The position numbers were made by a program, and so were the translations under genes. Source: Siphonodentalium dalli (lineage: Eukaryota > Mollusca > Scaphopoda > Gadilida > Siphonodentaliidae). From it: 64,000 nt of DNA. The stretch covers positions 200,718,052-200,782,051 of the forward strand of contig CP136067.1 in NCBI GenBank assembly GCA_032622095.1, in the 5' to 3' direction. This document shows positions 11,467-55,839 of this stretch, piece by piece (position 1 is the first letter of the stretch; every line of letters begins with the position of its first letter). The notes beneath the pieces were generated by a model. The model had not been told where the DNA came from and made no database searches. It saw only the letters and a list, made by a program, of their open reading frames with translations.

Positions 11467-12140
11467 CAATGACACGCTGCTGAACATACCGTATTTAAGG
11501 TGTCAATGACACGCTGCTGAACATACCGTATATAAGGTGTCAATGACACGCTGCTGAGTATACCGTATATAAGGTGTCAATGACATGCTGCTGAGTATAC
11601 CGTATATAAGGTGTCCATGACATGCTGCTGAGTATACCGTATATAAGGTGTCCATGACATGCTGCTGAGTATACCGTATATAAGGTGTCAATGACATGCG
11701 GCTGAGTATACCGTATATAAGGTGTCAATGACATGCTGCTGAGTATACCGTATATAAGGTGTCCATGACATGCTGCTGAGTATACCGTATATAAGGTGTC
11801 CATGACATGCTGCTGAGTATACCGTATATAAGGTGTCAATGACATGCTGCTGAGTATACCGTATATAAGGTGTGAATGACATGCTGCTGAGTATACCGTA
11901 TATAAGGTGTCAATGACATGCTGCTGAGTATACCGTATATAAGGTGTCAATGACATGCGGCTGAGTATACCGTATATAAGGTGTCGATGACATGCTGCTG
12001 AGTATACCGTATATAAGGTGTCAATGACACGCTGTGAGCATACTGTATATAAGGTGTCAATGACATGTTGTTAAGCATACCGTATCTAAGGTGGCAATGA
12101 CACACGTTGCTGAGCATACCGTATCTAAGGTGTCAATGAC
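11467..12140 (+). repeat. 37-bp minisatellite, about 18 units, each with a TATA-like box
   Basis: Units read GTGTCAATGACATGCTGCTG followed by AGTATACCGTATATAAG. Edge units are more diverged (GTATTTAAG, GTATCTAAG, TGTTGTTAAG). Thirty-seven bases is not a multiple of three, so the open frames repeat every 37 residues; they are products of periodicity. Confidence 0.93.
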
Positions 12141-12149
12141 ACCAGGGTC

Positions 12150-13600
12150 ATTCATTCAATTTGGCGTCAATATCTATCATATCATGTTACAGTTAATAGA
12201 ATTGATGACATTGGCCTGATGGTAATTTTCCCATTTATATGATTTGATTATCCTTGTATTAGAATGGACTTCTGTCCCACACAAATAGACTATCTCTGTC
12301 CTTGTGTCAGCAGGGTCCGCTGACGTGCGGATTGTTCTCTGTCCGTGTGTCACCGGGGGGGCGCTGACCTGTGGAATGTTCTCCGTTATAACCTTCGCTG
12401 ATTTGATACGTTGTCAGATATTCCTTAGATATTTCATTGATTTACCATTTATTCATTGATTTTGTATTGTCATTAAGACAGTGATGAACTGATGCTATTA
12501 ATTTCGTATGACAATCATACATTTACCAGAACGTCTTGGTGATATTCCGATAATATTGGTTCTCTTTTATTGCGCCCTTTCTTGAGGAACGTCGACATAG
12601 TTTTTTATCAATATTGGCAGGCATACATGTAGTTCCTCACCATTTGTCACTTTGAAGTACTTTTTTCGATGCATCTAAATATATATATTTCTAAGTCTCA
12701 AATATTTGGTTTAACTGTTAAGCCATTGTACGGTATATGTGTGTGTGTGTGTTTGTACTAAATGACAAAGGTAGAACGTCCAACTTCAGCTTCCATCTTG
12801 ATATTCCGATGACATAAAATCTTAAATTGTGTTGTTTCTTGAGGAATGCATAGAGGAATGCACTGTTAAGCCATAGTACCGTATATACAAATACATGTAA
12901 CTGACAAAGGTAGAACTTCTAACTTCAGCTAATGAAACAGTTTCCCCAAACTATATAATTATTTTAGTAAAATTCTGATTTCTTCGTGACTAAAATTTCA
13001 AATATCCGTGGTTTATTCTGTCGAATTACTAATAACACCAAGCCTTGTTCCCCCATTCAAAATATTTCTTATTTACTTAACTTCATACTATGTTCATAAG
13101 TCATTTCTTCTCAAATTTGTTTATTACTTTAAATCAATCATACTTCAATTGTTCTTTATCATCTTAACTAGGGTTTGCTGCTAATTCTCCAGTTCTGCTT
13201 CATATAATTTTTATCTACTGACATTAATTTTTATACCTACTATTCTATATGTCCAGGTGGCAAGTCCTGCTGTTAATTAATATGCTTCAGGCGTTCACAC
13301 TTCTTTGGCTAATCAAATCTTTTGTTTCAGTTAGTTGTATATATATCAAAATCTCTAAATGAAAGAAGTTAGAATTTATCTTTAGACTTCATTCTTCATA
13401 GCACTCGTCATCTTATTCTCCTTTCACCGCACCCGGATTATTACTTTTCATCAGCACCCTATAGATATTTCAATTCTGTTGTACCTGATATTATCTATGT
13501 TTGGAATTCAACAATAAATACTGTTATCACTACATGTCTGGAGTCCATTGATCATCTTCATATAAAAACCTACCATAGCTAATTGACCCCCTGATACTAA
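12150..13600. other. AT-rich stretch without supported genes
   Basis: Contains a short GT run (12741) and the fragment AAAATTCTGATTTCTTCGTG at 12970-13025 that recurs at 14889-14935. Nothing coding seen. Confidence 0.45.
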
Positions 13601-13640
13601 CTTTTGGTCTGCCTTTATCTGGTGAGATTTCTCAATCCCA

Positions 13641-13897
13641 TCATTTCTACGTCTCCATCCCGTCATTTCTACATCTCCATCCCATCATTTCTACATCTCC
13701 ATCACGTCATTTCTACATCTCCATCCCGTCATTTCTACATCTCCATCCCTTCATTTCTACATCTCCATCCCGTCATTTCTACATCTCCATCCCGTCATTT
13801 CTACATCTCCATCCCATCATTTCTACATCTCCATCCCATCATTTCTACATCTCCATCCCATCATTTCTACATCTCCATCCCTTCATTTCTACATCCA
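13641..13897 (+). repeat. 22-bp minisatellite, about 12 units
   Basis: Units TCATTTCTACATCTCCATCC plus C(G/A/T). Open in all frames because of composition; the apparent 100-residue frame is not a gene. Confidence 0.92.
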
Positions 13898-14087
13898 TGT
13901 TATTGAGACTCAGCCCGAGACATTCCTTAAATGTCACACATACAGTTGCAAGCCATAAAATCCATCAAACTTTGTGCAAAACATATTGCCTCTACAGGGA
14001 AGACTTTTTACGAGAAACAAAATGAGAATCATATGATACTGATTCTGGTTGATTTTAAGACCTGGTTTGCAGCATGACTTTATACCT

Positions 14088-15325
14088 ATTGATTTCACAT
14101 TGAACACAATGTTCACCATTTTCACATAACTTTCCTGTAAGTTCATTGTCAGGTTAATCATAGACTCTGTTAAAACGTAGCGATTCCTGACAGAGGCTGA
14201 TAGTTACTCGTAATTATCTAATTATCGTGACAACATTCGATGTGCTGGCAGGCTGTAATTGGACCATCTAGAATCTCATCTGCAGACTGCAGGAGAAATC
14301 CTAACAGGTTTTCTCTCTATCAATGTGGTTAGCAATGAAGGCTTTCCAAATAAAAAAAATGCAATTATAACTATTAATTTCGTAAGAAACAATTTGAATT
14401 TGTTGTCCACCAAATCGTAAAATTGAGGCTAAAAATAAAAATAATTATTTAGGCCATTACTGTACGGTTGCTGCATGTTGTACGTACTAACATTAAATTC
14501 CTATTGATTTCACATTGAACACAATGTTCACCATTTTCACATAACTTTCCTGTAAGTTCATTGTCAGTTTAATCATAGACTCTGTTAAAACATAGCGATT
14601 CCTGACAGAGGCCGATAGTTACTCGTAATTATCGTGACAACATTCGATGTGCTGGCAGGCTGCAATTGGACCATCTAGAATCTCATCTGCAGACTGCAGG
14701 AGAAATCCTAACAGGTTTTCACTCTCTCAATATGGTTAGCGATGAAGGCTTTCCAAATACAAAAAATGCAATTATAACTATTAATTTCGTAAGAAACAAT
14801 TTGAATTTGTTGTCCACCAAATCATAAAATTGAGGCTAAAAATCAAAATAGCTTTTCATGACAATTCTATTAAAATGGTAATTATTTTAGAAAAATTCTG
14901 ATTTCTTCGTGACTGAAATTTCAAACTTCCATGGTTTATACCCTCAAAGTACTAACTACGGTAATGCCCTAAATAATCGACTCCTTAATCACAGCAGAAT
15001 TATGGGTAATTTTTCAGGATTTAGTCGGAAATATGGCGTGTTGCCATTCATCGGAAAGCTCTCAGTGAGTCGATTATTTAGGCCATTACTGTACGGTTGC
15101 TGCATGTCATACGTACTAACGTTTAAATTCCTATTGATTTCATATTGAAAACAATGTTCACCATTTTCACATAACTTTCCTGTAAGTTCAGTGTCAGTTT
15201 AATCATAGCGATTCCTGACAGAGGCCGATAGTTACCTGTAATTATCGTGACAACATTCGGTGCCTGGCAGGCCGTAATTGGACCATCTAGAATCTCCTCT
15301 GCATGAGAAATCCAAACAGGTTTTC
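14088..15325. repeat. Segment present in three direct copies
   Basis: Copies near 14088-14435, 14499-14850 and 15130-15320 (third truncated) share TCACATTGAACACAATGTTC, TAGCGATTCCTGACAGAGGC and TTGGACCATCTAGAATCTC. Copies 1 and 2 are about 411 bp apart and highly similar. A family B element with most of its right arm deleted (14957-15093) lies between copies 2 and 3. Confidence 0.85.
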
Positions 15326-15329
15326 GCCC

Positions 15330-16590
15330 CATCATTATACGGACTGCAGATGACTATATATGGGACGGTAAGCGATGGAGGTTTTCCACCGGTGCAGCAT
15401 TTAACTAGTAATTACCATACATATGGCACTGCATGTTTCAAACATAATAACATGGTGTGGTATCGACAAACTGCATGTATTCTTGTTGGAGAATCTATCT
15501 ATATGTCCTTCTCTATTCCAGTCAATACGATGCATCTTGCAATCTACCTGATTGCTTGGTCGGTCTGTGTCGTTGTCTCCGTGCTAGTCAATAAATGCAT
15601 TTTACATTCTACGATCTATTTGATTGCTTAGTCTACATGTACATAACTTGTTCCTCTATCAATATCATACTTGATCACTATACTGCCAACTTAGTCTACT
15701 AAACATACTTCAAATAAATAATTAATGTTCCACCTAATTACTTGTCGTTTTTTATTCTCATTAACCCATCAGTATTCTCCATTCTCCAATAATGATAACA
15801 CTATCATTGCCATCAAGCCATGCCGGAGTCCACTAGAAATCATTTCAAAATTGCAAACTTTTATTAATGATTATTGAACAAATTTCAACGTCAATTTTCT
15901 ATAATATGCATGATTTCATGCGTTATAAGAATATCTGTTTATCAGATATAGTTTCAACATACGCATCTCCTTACATTATTGAACAGTCAATCCATAACAT
16001 TACTCAAATGTTTGAAACAAAAAGTTGGAGCTGACCCGACGGACAAGGCGATTTGGCTAGAAATGACAACACACGCTCTTTAATATATAGCGTGACATCT
16101 TTTCATTGTTCATGCACGCAGCGATAATTAGATCGCTCACTCATTATCACGAACAGCGAATACAATATTTTTCGGCTAATGTGCTTTGCACTAAACGCTG
16201 AAAAATTATCATATTTCGACTGTCTGTATTTAGAGTAGAACTGAGTCTGGAGTCTCCCACGTATAAAATAGTGGGACTGATGAACTTTCGTTGAGTTTTC
16301 ATTTCCCATCACTGGGATTCGCCGTCACTAGCGCCAATCAGAACTCACTATTAGTAGCACCAAGACAAAGGGGTCCATTCAAAATGATTAATGTAGCGTC
16401 ATGTGACGTAATTTGGGGGAATACTGCAAGTCTTCTGAGAAATGAAAATTTGGCGGGAATACAATAGACTCAGTATCCGAATCTGAGTGTATGTTTACAA
16501 AGGATTGGGTAGAACTGAGACATCATTTGGTCTCATTTCTACCATGTCGTACAATGACATTGTATTGGGGAACACAATTTTCACTGCAGA
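15330..16590. other. Non-coding stretch
   Basis: No exon-like block matching the missing N-terminus of the kinase was recognised here. Only short open frames are present. Confidence 0.4.
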
Positions 16591-16599
16591 AAAAGTGCA

Positions 16600-17250
16600 A
16601 TTTGGTGCGGGGTAGCATCACTAAATCCACCCTCTGGGGATTTAATTCTGTAAATGACAAGACATACTATTTCAAGGATTGGCAATTATTAGTATTGAAC
16701 AAGCCTGCATAGTGGGCTAGCATCACCAAATTCACCCTCTGAGGACCTCATTCTGCATGGCCTCATCTGCTATGGGAGATATACTCAGACTCAAGTTCCC
16801 AAATGATGAATATTGTGATGTACACCCATTGGGAACCTCAATTATGCAATGTGTCATCTGCAAATTTGGGGATAAAGAGAAACTAAACTAAAAAAGAAAT
16901 AGGATCTACATGTATGCGAAGAAGTTTCTATAGAAATTTGATAATAAAGAAACTTTCCAGAGAAGATGAGGCCCAGAGGGTTAATTTAGTGATGCTAGCC
17001 TGCTACTTGAGATAGCATCACTAAATTCACCCACTGGGAACCTCATTCTGCAAATGACACACACTAAAATAAGGCTTGGTATAGAACCCTGAATACATCT
17101 CCAAGCCTTGAAATAGCGTGTCTGTCATTTGCAGAATGAGGTCCCCAGAGGGTGAATTTAGTGATGCTACCCCGCATAGCAGGCTAGCATCACCAAATTC
17201 ACCCTCTGGGGACCTCATTCTGCAAATGACAGACACACTATTTTAAGGCT
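16600..17250. mobile_element. Family F cluster (nested or tandem copies) just 5' of kinase exon A
   Basis: Several F cores: 16610-16660, 16705-17055 (long form with GAGAAACTAAACTAAAAAAG) and 17115-17250 (complete short form, GTGTCTGTCATTTGCAGAAT ... ATGACAGACACACTATTTTA). The last ends about 85 nt before exon A. Confidence 0.85.
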
Positions 17251-17334
17251 TGTACATCTCTAAGATTCCACTGATGGTTACTACATGTACATGTACATGT
17301 CCATTATTCAAATTTCATCTTGATCTCTTTACAG

Positions 17335-49274
<31,940 letters not shown>

Positions 49275-49327
49275 AAGTTAGCATCACACCGCGATGATAT
49301 TCAGTGATCGGTCTGTTCTGTGCTTAT

Positions 49328-49775
49328 AAGGGTTAAAACTTCTCGTAGGTTAACCATCCAATGACAGTCGATTATGGAGGGTTAAAAGTTCTCATATGTT
49401 AACCATCCAACGGCAGTCAAATACGGAGGGTTAAAACTTATCGTAGGTTAACCATCCCAACGGCAGTCGAATACAGATGGAAGTCAGTGATCCATTCTTG
49501 GGTGTTATTTTAAGACGGTCGAATACACATGGAAGCTGGCGGTCTATTCTTGGTGTTATTTTAAGAAGTCCCTTCTATGAAGGATCTTATATAGTTCCTT
49601 CACTGGTTTTTAGAGAATGATGCAACTCAAACATAGTGGAATGTTCCAGAAGTTACTTAACAAGTGACTGCCTTCATTGATCTGAGCACAGTGTATGTTC
49701 TGCGACTGCCTTCATTGATCTGAGCACAGTGTATGTTCTGCGACTGCCTTCATTGACTAATATTTGAAGGCTTCT
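49328..49775 (+). repeat. Tandem repeats in the presumed kinase 3' UTR
   Basis: Three ~55-bp units (GGGTTAAAACTTCTCGTAGG, TTAACCATCCAA) at 49328-49478. Two full plus one partial 43-bp units (GCGACTGCCTTCATTGATCT) at 49658-49760. No convincing polyadenylation site could be fixed. Confidence 0.8.
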
Positions 49776-49806
49776 CTACAGATGGAGTGGAACTTTCCAT
49801 AAGTTA

Positions 49807-50005
49807 TTAACCCTTTCGGTGCCAAGTTTGAATTTTGTATCAACTCATATTTCCGTGATCATTTTTCAAATTTATTGATTATAATAATGTGATACATTTG
49901 AGCTCTTTCCATCAATGTATCACATTATTATAATCAATAAATTTGAAAAATGATCAAGGAAATAAGGGTTGATACAAAAATCGGACTTGGCACTGAAAGG
50001 GTTAA
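49807..50005. mobile_element. Family D element (199 bp), no cassette
   Basis: TTAACCCTTTCGGTGCCAAG to TTGGCACTGAAAGGGTTAA; inverted arms with TTTATTGATTATAATAATGT. Confidence 0.92.
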
Positions 50006-50084
50006 ACAAGTCAGTTCTTTCACGGATCGTGCAGTGCTTACTCTGACAAAGTTCATGGTGTTCTATAGATCTTCATATCCAGTA

Positions 50085-50500
50085 AATGGAATTGGAATGC
50101 AATGGACCAGTTCATAATTTATATGACAAGCCACTTCTTTTCAAGGATGCCACAGTACTGGTACAGATGGGATTGGAACCTAGTGAAGTATTACCTGACA
50201 TCGCTATTTTCGATCGTCTGCCTACAGTTTGTGCAGTGCTATAGGTCTGCTCGTGATCATCATTCCCAGAACTAGTACAATTGGAACGCAGTGGACCAGC
50301 CTATTATTTATTTATTTGACTGGCCATTTATCTTCAATGATTCTGTAGTTCTTACACAGGTACAGATGGAATTGGAATACAGTGACCAGCCTATAAGTTA
50401 TTTGACAAGCCAAGGGATGGGATTGGAACTCGGATTTTCAGTAAGATACTCGACTGCTTTCAGTGATCTGCATACAGTTTGTGCAATGCCAGAGATGGGC
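50085..50500. repeat. Diverged repeats with GGAATTGGAATGCAATGGAC motif
   Basis: At least four imperfect units (near 50090, 50165, 50275, 50360) share GG(A/G)ATTGGAA..CAGTG(G)ACCAG and TTTGACAAGCCA. Spacing is irregular. Confidence 0.65.
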
Positions 50501-50665
50501 TCCTAAACTACTGGTGGAGATTGTAATTCTACAGATGGGCTCTTAAACTACTGGTGGAGATTGCAATGTTACAGGCTCTGGGACTACAGAGGAGATGTCT
50601 CCATGTTATTGTTACGACGATCCACATTTATTTTGTTTCAATGGTTTCACATTGTAGGGACTACT

Positions 50666-50919
50666 TTATCCCTTTCAATACTAAATGGATTCTCTAATTC
50701 AGTTATAAAAGTATACATCGGAATGGTCTATTATCAATCTGGAGGGATGTTCAGAAAATATGAGCAGATAATACAAGTGCTGAAGAATTCATATTCTTTG
50801 ATGCGAAATGTTCAGATAATAAGTTCAACAAATGAACTATGGTTGTTTGTTGAACTTATTATCTGAACATTCCCTAAGGGAAATACTCATCAATGAATAT
50901 TTAGTATAGATAGAGTTAA
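50666..50919. mobile_element. Family G element
   Basis: CCCTTTCAATACTAAATGGA to TTTAGTATAGATAGAGTTAA; inner inverted repeat ATAATAAGTTCAACAAATGA / TTGTTGAACTTATTAT. Left TTAA is mutated to TTAT. Confidence 0.82.
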
Positions 50920-51037
50920 GATAATCATCTGTTCATTTTCCAGAATCTGTGTTCATTATAACAGCACAGATGGGATTCACAAATGGGATAATTTTATAAC
51001 TTATTGGCGATGATTTCATAGAGTCCATAAAATATAT

Positions 51038-51547
51038 TTAACCCTTCCATGATTGGAGCTTCTTGAAATTAAAAAAAAAACCCTGTGCCAATGCATTCTA
51101 TGATATATGAGAGTCTCCCATATATATAAGAGAACGATCTTTAACCCTTTACCCAACAGAAGGGCCCTATGCCAATGCATTCTCTTATATATGCGAGTCG
51201 ACCATAGGTCGCCTCGCATATATAAGAGAATGCATTGGCTTAACACATTAAAAATTATAAAATTGTTAAAGAATGTAAGAAAAAATGGTAAAAAGTGTTA
51301 AAAAAAGATTTTGTTTAGGCCAATGCATTCTCTTATATATGCGAGGTGACCTATGGTCGACTCGCATATATAAGAGAATGCATTGGCACAGGGTATAACC
51401 GGTTCCAATGATATCCATATTTGTATGGTTTTATTGAGAAAGACCGAAGATATTTTAGGCTGTTGAAGCTTTATTTGGCCGGTTTTGGCCGGTTTGTTGG
51501 GTAAAGGGTTAATGCGGCACCAGCGCAGCCCCATCATGAAAAGGTTA
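51038..51547. mobile_element. Family C element with a nested family A element
   Basis: Outer C: TTAACCCTTCCATGATTGGA to CATCATGAAAAGGTTAA. Its internal TTTAATGC(TGC)ACC site is split by an A element at 51141-51512. Confidence 0.9.
51141..51512. mobile_element. Family A element nested at a TTAA inside family C
   Basis: TTAACCCTTTACCCAACAGA to TTGTTGGGTAAAGGGTTAA. The host reads GATCT|TTAA...TTAA|TGCGGCACC, equal to the uninterrupted GATCTTTAATGCTGCACC of other C copies, which proves TTAA duplication. Confidence 0.93.
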
Positions 51548-51775
51548 AAGAATTAGAAATTTAGACAGTTTTCTGTTCAAGATTTACTGATAAGAGCTTT
51601 TATAGACTTTTTGGAGAATTGAAGTAATCTATACATTGGTAATTTCAAGGAATTATGGAGAAAAAAAATATAAAAAGCCTCATGCTCTCATCCAAATTCC
51701 TGTATATTATTTGCAGAGAACAGATATTTATAAATTCCCATATAGACAGATATAGATATGTATTTTTAACCATTT

Positions 51776-52028
51776 CATGACGGGAGCTGTACTGGTGCAG
51801 CATTAATGACCCTGTGCCAGTGCATTCTCTTATATATGCGAGTCGACCATAGGGAGCCTCGCATATATAAGAGAATACACTGGTTTACAAGGTAAAGGTA
51901 AATATTGTTAGGCCAATGCATTCTCTTATATATGTGAGGCACCCAATGGATGACTCGTATATGTAAGAGAATGCATTGGCACAGGGTCTTCATAAAAATT
52001 GAGGAAGCTCCAGTCATGATAGGGTTAA
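51776..52028. mobile_element. Family C element
   Basis: TTAACCATTTCATGACGGGA to CCAGTCATGATAGGGTTAA, two cassettes around TTACAAGGTAAAGGTAAATA. Confidence 0.9.
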
Positions 52029-52093
52029 TAGAAAGTTCCCATAACGAGAGTTCACATTGAACTGTATTGGATTTAGAGGCTTGTCGAGCCATG

Positions 52094-52281
52094 TACAGTA
52101 ATGCCCAAAGTAATTGACCACTAAACCACAGCAGAATTATGGGTAACTTTTCAGGATTTAGTCGGAAATATGGCTTGTTGCCATTCATCAATGGCAACAA
52201 GCCATATTTCCGACTAAATCCTGAAAAGTTACCCATAATTCTGTTTTAGTTAAGTGGTCAATTACTTTGGGCATTACTGTA
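52094..52281. mobile_element. Family B element with shortened loop
   Basis: TACAGTAATGCCCAAAGTAA to TTGGGCATTACTGTA; the centre reads CCATTCATCAATGGCAAC, so the hairpin tip is deleted symmetrically. Confidence 0.92.
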
Positions 52282-52309
52282 TTTCACACAACCCTGGATA
52301 TAGTGTGTC

Positions 52310-52715
52310 TGACATTTGCAGAATGAGGTCCCCAGAGAGTGATTTAGTGAAGGTTCCCTACCCAGTGGGCTAACATCACCAAATTCACCCTCGGGGAACC
52401 TCATTCTGCTGATGCCTCAATTGCTATGGGAGACCGAGGATCAGATTGAATTTCCCCAGTGGAAGTTCGTGATGTTCACTCCTTAGTCACTTGGATTATG
52501 CATTTTATCTTCTGCAAATTAGGGGATATAGAAACTGGAGGGAAAAATTAACTAAAAACAATGTTAATTTGAGACTATAGATACTTCTCAGAATATGAGG
52601 CCTGAGCAGAATGAGGTCCCCAGAGGGTGAATTTAGTGATACTAGCCTGCTGTGTGGGATAGCATCACTAAATTCTGGGGAGCTCATTCTGTAAATGACA
52701 GACACACTATTGCAG
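52310..52715. mobile_element. Family F element, variant middle
   Basis: TTTGCAGAATGAGGTCCCCA, middle with CAATTGCTATGGGAGACCGA and AACAATGTTAATTTGAGACT, right core ending TGACAGACACACTATTGC. Confidence 0.85.
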
Positions 52716-52782
52716 ACTTAGTTTAGGTTGACTTCAGATTGAACTGTGTTGGTATTATAGGCTTTTCAAGCCCTGTAGCGGC

Positions 52783-53345
52783 TAGACCAAGTATTCTCAG
52801 TCGACTACAGCTCGGATATATCAGTTGGGATGATGCTGTTTTGGATGGGTCCCATCACGTTACTTTTTTATCACGGACTTTACGCCCATAATCATAGACG
52901 GGAGTATCTTGCCTGTATGTCTTCAGATTAGGTCAAATGGATGCTTTGTGTATTTGAACATAGATGGAAGCCTTTCCCCAAGCATAATGATATCAAACCT
53001 GCGTTTACCAGTGGGTCGTTAAATGTGAAAGCAACGATATTTATAACTAAATAAACCCTTGTTTTTCAGAGAATTTGATTTGTTGCGTAATCTGAAAATG
53101 CACGTAAACAATACATTAAACGATCATATCATCACTTTACCTTTTCTATCATGGTGATATATCATTTTGAAGACAGATTAATCACAGACATTTCAGATGA
53201 TTAATCATCATATTCATGGGTTCACGTGTACCTGTAGTAAGTCCATTGAATGAAAGTTTGTTATAGAAGAGTAACAGGACGGGACTTGGTCCAAAACAGC
53301 ATCAACCCAACTGATATCCCAAGGTGGTGTAGACCGAGACTTGAT
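52783..53345. mobile_element. Inverted-repeat element (~560 bp)
   Basis: Left GATATATCAGTTGGGATGAT + GCTGTTTTGGA; right TCCAAAACAGCATCAACCCA + ACTGATATCCC. Arms about 70 bp, centre unique. Superfamily not assigned. Confidence 0.75.
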
Positions 53346-53472
53346 GTATGTAGTGACCTGTCTTTCACATAGTGAGGTTATGGAGTTAGAATGATAAAAG
53401 TCAGTTTTCAGAGTGAAAACAGTGATATTATAGATAGGAGTGAATGAAATTTAATGAAAGTTGATTAATTTA

Positions 53473-53580
53473 GAGAGCTTTCCGATGAATGGCAACAAGC
53501 CATATTTCCGACTAAATCCTGAAAAGTTACCCATAATTCTGCTTTGGTTAAGAGGACGATTACTTAGGGCATTACTGTAT
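53473..53580. mobile_element. Family B right arm only
   Basis: AGAGCTTTCCGATGAATGGC through CCATAATTCTGCTTTGG to TTAGGGCATTACTGTA. Confidence 0.9.
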
Positions 53581-54560
53581 ACCATCGGAGAACTTTATAA
53601 GATTGTATCCCCTGAGACTCAAAAACAGAAATATATGTGGAAATAAATGATATGTTAAATTGCACTGGTATAATAATAATTTTCACATTGACACTTATTC
53701 TGATGACAGTTTGCCACAAATAGTGAGACTGCCGTGGTATTGTATTCCAATAATTAATGTAACTATTACTTACATCTCATGCCCGAACAAGATAAATAGT
53801 GAACTAGCACATGAGAGACGGCAGTAGAATTCCATGTGCTACTCTTCTCTGATCACATTTCAAGTGTTATAAATTGTTAGCTGAAATCATACGTGTTTCT
53901 GTCTTTATAACACACCCATCTGATTTCTGTTTTTTGGGAGTCATTATTTCTTCTAATAATCCTTTCTCATGGTGAAGCTCCTTTCATATCAGAGAATATT
54001 ACAAGAAAGATCTAACATTGAATCGGAGAATATTACAAGAAAGATCTAACATTGAAACAGACAAAGTTTTAAAGCCACGTCGCAGTTTTCACTCCAAAAT
54101 GCACCTAATAAAATTTTCGCTTTTTATTGTTTCCCCGCTATCAAAATACATTTGATAAATACCTGAACTAAATTTATGCAAGCATTATATTTCACAGAAA
54201 GATGCATTGAAGTCACAAAAACTATTACTTCGAATACAATATACCGTCCCATACAAAAACGGTGTCATTTGCAATCGTCTGAATTCTGGAAACAGAATGT
54301 CCAGAAATAGTACATTGCGTCATTGCGTTATGAAACATGAAAATATTTTTAAATCTCATAATTTCTTCCCATGATGTAGAGTTGAAATTTTTATGCAACC
54401 ACCTAATAAAAAATTGAACCAGTACAATCGAAAGATATAAGAAACAAAATGCATATTTTCAGCAGTATATTGACATATTTATTGGAAATCTGCCATGTAC
54501 ATGTAGGTATATTTTGAGATACCTCTTACAAAATTATTTATAGATAATTTTGGGGTTTGA
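53581..54560. other. AT-rich intergenic DNA
   Basis: A 34-bp direct repeat (TCGGAGAATATTACAAGAAA-like) at 53990-54055; otherwise nothing seen. Confidence 0.5.
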
Positions 54561-54564
54561 ATAT

Positions 54565-54745
54565 AATCGACTCCTCAACCACAGCATAATTATGGGTAAC
54601 TTTTCAGGATTTAGTCGGAAATATGGCTTGTTGCCATTCATCGGAAAGCTCTCAGTGAGAGCTTTCCGATGAATGGCAACAAGCCATATTTCCGACTAAA
54701 TCCTGAAAAGTTACCCATAATTCTGCTGTGGTTGAGGAGTCAATG
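54565..54745. mobile_element. Family B element without its outer termini
   Basis: AATCGACTCCTCAACCACAG to CTGTGGTTGAGGAGTCAAT; perfect arms, but the CAGTAATGCCC ends are gone. Confidence 0.9.
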
Positions 54746-55159
54746 AGTTTTGAGTATGGTTCTTGCCTTGTCCTAAATACACTTCCGTACATCAGAGTTG
54801 AGCACTCCTGTTCGCTTGAATGTTGATTTTCAGAGTCCGGGATTCCAATTGGTCAGTTTACTCAGTTACTAGTACATAAGCCAGGATTATTCCTTTGAAC
54901 TAAGATATTTGCCCGATTGATCATATTTCGTTATAATTTATGGGCTGTTGTCTCTCTTCTCATAGTGCTTTTTACCACAATCCACCTCTGTTTGGTGACA
55001 ACTGATTGTGATTGCTACTGGAATCTAATCGCAGACTATAAATAACTATTATTTCAACACAGCCTTTATATATATTGTTATTGGATGACTCCACAGCAAG
55101 TCATAGTGGGCGGCACATAGCACTTTCTATGATACACTGCAGATGATTGCTGCTCAAAT

Positions 55160-55330
55160 AAATAAGAAACATTTATTTAAAAAAAATGATAAAAAATTGT
55201 TAGGCCAATGCATTCTCTTATATATGCGAGGCGACCTACCTATGGTCGACTTGCATATATAAGAGAATGCATTGGCACAGGGTAAAAAAAATCCCGACTT
55301 ACGACTGGATTTGATATGGCGGGTCACATA
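55160..55330. mobile_element. Cassette-bearing element with GTGACCC-type end
   Basis: AACATTTATTTAAAAAAAAT, one cassette, GGCACAGGGTAAAAAAAATC, then CGACTGGATTTGATATGGCG GGTCACA: the inverse of the left end at 42806. Confidence 0.78.
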
Positions 55331-55839
55331 TACTTATTTTGATTGACAGCTGTGGAAATATCCATATTACAAGCGATGGAACGCACAAAAACATGGCTGA
55401 TACTTTTAATATCCAACTTTTACCTTATCTGACATGGAAGTACGTTTGTGAAACCTTGTTCATTTCCATAGTGCTTCTTATTAAATCATTCATAGATGAC
55501 GGAATAAATGCTCACAATATCGGAAAACCTTGTGACTTAGGTCGGAGGCCCATATTTAATTTATTCGTGTTTCCTCTCTATCACTGTGCACTGTGAATAC
55601 TTTTTCAGGACTCGCGAGTTGTGGGTGTTACCATGGTATTTTATTTCTATGACAAATGTGGGTGAATATCACTTGATATGCACATGTTACAAATCATCCC
55701 TCATAATTTATTTTGTTGTCATGACAACTTGTTTTTGAGAGTTCTCCATTTTGGGAGATATATGTCATTCCTCATTTTCAATTTGTGTATCTCATGGCTA
55801 TGACTTCTAGCAGCTATTTGATCATTTGTTTTTATCACA

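Noticed and set aside
11540-11956. 138-residue open frame on the - strand
   Set aside because: Lies wholly in the 37-bp minisatellite; open because the unit lacks stops in that frame.
13604-13906. 100-residue open frame with His/Ser repeats
   Set aside because: Product of the 22-bp tandem repeat.
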